Shown here: piece by piece, positions 6,835-8,654 of the stretch
Layout of the letters: each line of letters opens with the position of its first letter
Numbering within the stretch: position 1 is the stretch's first letter
Assembly: GCA_934553185.1 (NCBI GenBank)
Contig: CAKTFF010000071.1
Location: forward strand, 1 to 8,654
Reading direction: 5' to 3'
DNA length: 8,654 bases
Source: an uncultured Devosia sp.
Lineage (GTDB): Bacteria; Pseudomonadota; Alphaproteobacteria; Rhizobiales; Devosiaceae
Made by a program: the position numbers and the translations under genes
Notes under the pieces: generated by a model
Database searches by the model: none
What the model was told of the DNA's origin: nothing
The model's input: only the letters and a program-made list of their open reading frames with translations

Positions 6835-8076
6835 TTAGTCGGCCTGCTCGATGATCGAAGCATAGCGCTCGATATAGTCGTCGACGGTGATGCTGTCGTC
6901 GCCGATGAACTCGAGGTTGAGGTCTTCGAGCTGCTTCTGGGTGTCGCTCGAAAGAGAGAAGTCACCAGAGGGCAGCAGGCCGTTGTCGAGCAAAGCAAGC
7001 GCCTTGGTCATGCAGGCATTGGCCTGAGACAGATCGATATCGGTGCGGATGGGCATGGAGCCCTTGACCATGTTGAACTGAAGCTGGGCATCCGGCGAGA
7101 TCAGGATGCGGGCAAGCTGTTCCTGCGCTTCGATCACAGCCGGGTCGGTGCCTTCGGGCAGAACCGGGAAGTAGAACGAGTCGCCGCCGCCGGTCAGCTG
7201 GGTGCCAAGGCCCAGAGCAGGCAGGCATTCATAGTCCTCGCCGGGAACGCCGCCAGCGATCTGCAGGTCGCCCTGGAGCCAGTCGCCATGAATGTTGCCA
7301 GCTGCGGTGCCTTCCAGCATCTGGGTGCCGACGTCACCGAAGGAGGGAACCATGGTTTCTGGCGAAACAACGCTGCGGAGCTGATCCATCGCTTCGGCAA
7401 CCTTGCGGAAATCAGGACCGCGCACGGCTTCGGCGCTCTTGTCGCGATTGACGGCCAGCACTAGGTCCGTGCCGCCGATGCCCGCCATCAGAACGCCGGG
7501 AACGCCGTTGATCGGCCAGCCGGAGGCCAGACCGAAAGGCAGGATGCCCGCTTCCTGCAGCGCAGGCCAGGAGGCGATATATTCGTTCCAGTCCTTGGGA
7601 ACCGGCTGGCCGATCTTTTCGTAGGCAGCGGTGGACAGCCAGAGCCAATCCCAGGAATGAATGTTGATCGGCAGGCAGTAAAGACCGCCTTCGTAACGGC
7701 ATGGCTCAAGCAGCGACTGATCGACATACATTTCATCGATGTTCATGTCGGCAACGATGTCGGTCAGGTCGCGCATCAGGCCGGCTTGGATCAGCTCTTC
7801 GGCGTCACGGCCGGTATTCATCTGGGTGGCGCCCATCGGGTCGCCGCCAATGATGCGGCTGATGATGACGGGGTTGGCACCGGTGCCCGAGCCAGCCAAG
7901 GCACTATCTACCCAAGTATTGCCGGTCTGCTCCTCGAAGACTTTGGCAAATTCTGCGATGGCGGCGGCTTCACCGGCCGACGTCCACCAGTGCGTGACCT
8001 CGAGTTCGACAGCCATAGATGCAGTCGAGCTCATCAGTGCAGCAGCCATTGCGGCCGCTACGGTAAACTTCTTCAT
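6835..8076 (-). CDS. Sugar ABC transporter substrate-binding protein (glucose/mannose-type)
   Basis: Periplasmic receptor that captures the sugar and delivers it to the two permeases, 413 residues. The N-terminus is a Sec signal peptide: MKK, a hydrophobic Ala-rich core (4-15), and cleavage predicted after SMA (residue 22), leaving VELEVTHWW. There is no lipobox cysteine. HWWTSAGE (29-36), the Trp-rich INIHSWDWLWL (138-147), NIHGDWLQGD (261-270) and GSMPIRTDIDLS (339-350) match the glucose/mannose (GtsA-like) branch of family 1 binding proteins as I know it. Four cysteines (C126, C134, C284, C355) could form periplasmic disulfides. The ATG at 8076 is chosen because GGGAGGA (8083-8089) is ideally placed and the signal peptide starts there; a longer in-frame TTG start would run through the promoter and operators. 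It is first in the operon, with LacI-type operators upstream. The true ligand could be a glucoside or anhydrosugar, not glucose. Confidence 0.94.
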   Translation of the reverse strand: MKKFTVAAAMAAALMSSTASMAVELEVTHWWTSAGEAAAIAEFAKVFEEQTGNTWVDSALAGSGTGANPVIISRIIGGDPMGATQMNTGRDAEELIQAGLMRDLTDIVADMNIDEMYVDQSLLEPCRYEGGLYCLPINIHSWDWLWLSTAAYEKIGQPVPKDWNEYIASWPALQEAGILPFGLASGWPINGVPGVLMAGIGGTDLVLAVNRDKSAEAVRGPDFRKVAEAMDQLRSVVSPETMVPSFGDVGTQMLEGTAAGNIHGDWLQGDLQIAGGVPGEDYECLPALGLGTQLTGGGDSFYFPVLPEGTDPAVIEAQEQLARILISPDAQLQFNMVKGSMPIRTDIDLSQANACMTKALALLDNGLLPSGDFSLSSDTQKQLEDLNLEFIGDDSITVDDYIERYASIIEQAD

Positions 8077-8082
8077 CGATTT

Positions 8083-8089
8083 TCCTCCC
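8083..8089 (-). promoter_or_regulatory. Ribosome binding site of the binding-protein gene
   Basis: The minus strand reads GGGAGGA six nt before the ATG at 8076. Its strength fits high expression of the binding protein and settles the start against the 58-residue upstream extension. Confidence 0.75.
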
Positions 8090-8169
8090 AACATCACCTG
8101 GAGCGAAGCGCCCCTGCGAAGCACCAGCCGCAAGGCTGTCTTCTTGTGAGACATCCCGAGCTGGCTGCA

Positions 8170-8183
8170 TGTAATCGATTGCG
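8170..8183. promoter_or_regulatory. Second LacI-family operator (imperfect copy)
   Basis: TGTAATCGATTGCG matches the perfect operator at 8205-8218 at 12 of 14 positions and keeps the central AATCGATT. Its centre is 35 bp downstream of the first, in the predicted 5' leader. Paired sites let one LacI-type tetramer loop DNA or two dimers bind together. Confidence 0.65.
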
Positions 8184-8204
8184 ATGCGTGGCTCACCAAA
8201 CCTC

Positions 8205-8218
8205 TGCAATCGATTGCA
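8205..8218. promoter_or_regulatory. LacI-family operator (perfect 14-bp palindrome)
   Basis: TGCAATCGATTGCA is an exact palindrome and fits the LacI-family form TGnAAnCGnTTnCA with its central CG. It lies directly downstream of the predicted -10 box, over the expected transcription start, where a bound repressor would block RNA polymerase. No regulator gene is visible in the window. Confidence 0.75.
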
Positions 8219-8221
8219 TTA

Positions 8222-8250
8222 GTTTCACTCACGTCTCCGGCTGCTGTCAA
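8222..8250 (-). promoter_or_regulatory. Predicted sigma-70 promoter of the sugar operon
   Basis: On the minus strand a perfect -35 hexamer TTGACA (8245-8250) is followed after 17 nt by TGAAAC (8222-8227) as a weak -10. Predicted initiation near 8215 falls inside the perfect LacI operator and gives a leader of about 140 nt. The -35 and the spacing are good; the -10 matches only three of six consensus positions, which is common in alphaproteobacterial promoters. Confidence 0.55.
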
Positions 8251-8297
8251 TACCGATTAAATGGCTTGAACAATCTCGCTCTTTCTAAGACCGTCAC

Positions 8298-8309
8298 TGA
8301 AGGCCTTCA
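8298..8309. promoter_or_regulatory. 12-bp perfect palindrome, possible regulator site
   Basis: TGAAGGCCTTCA is an exact palindrome about 50 bp upstream of the predicted -35 box of the operon. That is a plausible position for an activator or auxiliary repressor site, but the central GC, not CG, sets it apart from LacI operators. No regulator is assigned. Confidence 0.3.
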
Positions 8310-8371
8310 TCGCTGAAGTATGAGGCTTTGTAATGACTTACTAAAACGCTCGCTGCGGTAGCGAGAGAGAA

Positions 8372-8385
8372 GTAAAGCGCTTCAC
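8372..8385. promoter_or_regulatory. LacI-like near-palindrome, possible third operator
   Basis: GTAAAGCGCTTCAC is palindromic except for one mismatched pair and carries AAGCGCTT with a central CG, as many LacI-family sites do. Its core differs from AATCGATT at 8205-8218, so a different LacI-type regulator is more likely than the same one. It lies about 120 bp upstream of the operon -35 box. Confidence 0.35.
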
Positions 8386-8534
8386 CTTTCCCGCTTGGAC
8401 ACTGGATGCTGATCAGAGCCGCGCCCCTAGTCGGGTTGGTTCTGGAACACCCTATCCTGCTTTCCAAAGTTGGAGGCATTGTTTGCGATTCCAGCCTCAG
8501 ACTCGTTGTCGTTGGCGATCGCGCAACAAGGCAG

Positions 8535-8562
8535 TTCACATTGCCGGTAAATGCGCTAAAGG
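8535..8562 (+). promoter_or_regulatory. Possible promoter of tRNA-Arg
   Basis: TTCACA (8535-8540) and TAAAGG (8557-8562), 16 nt apart, would place initiation near 8569, just before the mature tRNA end at 8578. Position is right for a tRNA promoter, but both hexamers are imperfect. Confidence 0.35.
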
Positions 8563-8577
8563 GGGAGCATCTGTGCG

Positions 8578-8654
8578 GGTCCCGTAGCTCAGCTGGATAG
8601 AGCAGCAGCCTTCTAAGCTGTTGGTCGCAGGTTCGAGTCCTGCCGGGATCGCCA
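8578..8654 (+). tRNA. tRNA-Arg (anticodon TCT)
   Basis: A full cloverleaf can be drawn. The acceptor GGTCCCG (8578-8584) pairs with CGGGATC (8644-8650) with one G-U. The D stem is GCTC/GAGC (8587-8590, 8600-8603). The anticodon stem GCAGC/GCTGT (8605-8609, 8617-8621) has one G-U and closes the loop CTTCTAA, with anticodon TCT at 8612-8614. The T stem is GCAGG/CCTGC with loop TTCGAGT. Discriminator G and an encoded CCA end exactly at the last base of the window. It should read AGA (and AGG by wobble), rare Arg codons in a GC-rich genome. It is on the opposite strand to the sugar operon and diverges from it. Confidence 0.95.

Larger units (their letters stand above)
8251..8577. other. Intergenic region upstream of the operon promoter, no gene seen
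   Basis: About 330 bases between the operon promoter and the tRNA gene, visibly more AT-rich than the coding parts. Small open frames on both strands have no ribosome site and no recognisable motif. What can be seen: a 12-bp palindrome TGAAGGCCTTCA (8298-8309); a weak hairpin CTCGCT/AGCGAG (8349-8365) that on the minus strand precedes CGTTTTAG; a LacI-like near-palindrome at 8372-8385; two GANTC methylation-type sites (8487 and 8500); and the likely tRNA promoter near 8535-8562. I see no repeat array, insertion sequence or attachment site. Confidence 0.6.

Noticed and set aside
6685..7464. Plus-strand open frame of 259 residues
   Set aside because: Antisense to the binding-protein gene and crossing the hairpin gap; no recognisable protein features.
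8077..8250. 58-residue N-terminal extension of the binding protein
   Set aside because: It would start at a TTG that is the first codon of the TTGACA -35 box and translate the operators; the ATG at 8076 has a strong ribosome site and a proper signal peptide.
7657..8316. Plus-strand open frame of 219 residues
   Set aside because: Antisense to the binding-protein gene, and runs through the operator and promoter DNA; no supporting motif.
8349..8365. CTCGCT/AGCGAG hairpin as a terminator
   Set aside because: The stem is only six bp and no minus-strand gene is visible upstream that would need it; mentioned in the intergenic entry but not called.
8511..8527. GCGATCGC-centred imperfect palindrome upstream of the tRNA
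   Set aside because: Short GC palindromes with GATC are common by chance in such genomes, and the flanking arms pair only with a bulge.
8294..8600. Two small open frames (81 residues minus strand, 64 residues plus strand) upstream of the tRNA
   Set aside because: No ribosome site, no recognisable motif, and one overlaps the tRNA gene; treated as chance.

Overview
The window looks like a piece of a GC-rich alphaproteobacterial chromosome, probably Hyphomicrobiales (Rhizobium/Devosia-like). This rests on codon use, the style of the genes, the strong GGGAGGA-type ribosome sites and the kind of sugar cluster; it is an inference, not a demonstrated taxonomy. All eight protein genes lie on the minus strand and are read from right to left, so transcription starts near 8220 and runs off the left edge. 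The only other gene is a plus-strand tRNA-Arg(TCT) that fills the last 77 bases.

Transport half (8076 down to 3786): a periplasmic sugar-binding protein, two membrane permeases and an ATPase form a complete CUT1-type ABC importer. The binding protein and second permease resemble the glucose/mannose (GtsABCD-like) branch. A perfect 11-bp hairpin separates the binding-protein gene from the permease genes, an arrangement that usually lets the binding protein be made in excess.

Catabolic half (3648 down to 1): a 249-residue TIM-barrel isomerase/epimerase, a 379-residue Gfo/Idh/MocA oxidoreductase, a 351-residue TIM-barrel isomerase/epimerase and a second Gfo/Idh/MocA oxidoreductase cut by the window edge. 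Two NAD(P)-dependent dehydrogenases plus two metal-dependent TIM barrels behind a sugar importer is the gene content of 3-keto-sugar pathways: E. coli ycjQRS (guloside to glucoside) and the levoglucosan set LgdA/LgdB1/LgdB2/LgdC (oxidation, elimination, hydration, reduction). The best working idea is that the cluster imports a glucose-like glycoside or anhydrosugar, oxidises it at C3, cleaves or epimerises it, and reduces the product to a common hexose. The exact substrate cannot be read from sequence.

Control region (8077-8577): a perfect TTGACA -35 box with a weaker -10, followed directly by a perfect 14-bp LacI-family operator (TGCAATCGATTGCA) and a 12/14 copy 35 bp downstream. This predicts substrate-induced derepression by a LacI-type repressor not encoded in the window. 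The rest of this stretch is AT-richer, has no convincing protein gene, carries two further palindromes, and ends with the tRNA promoter region.
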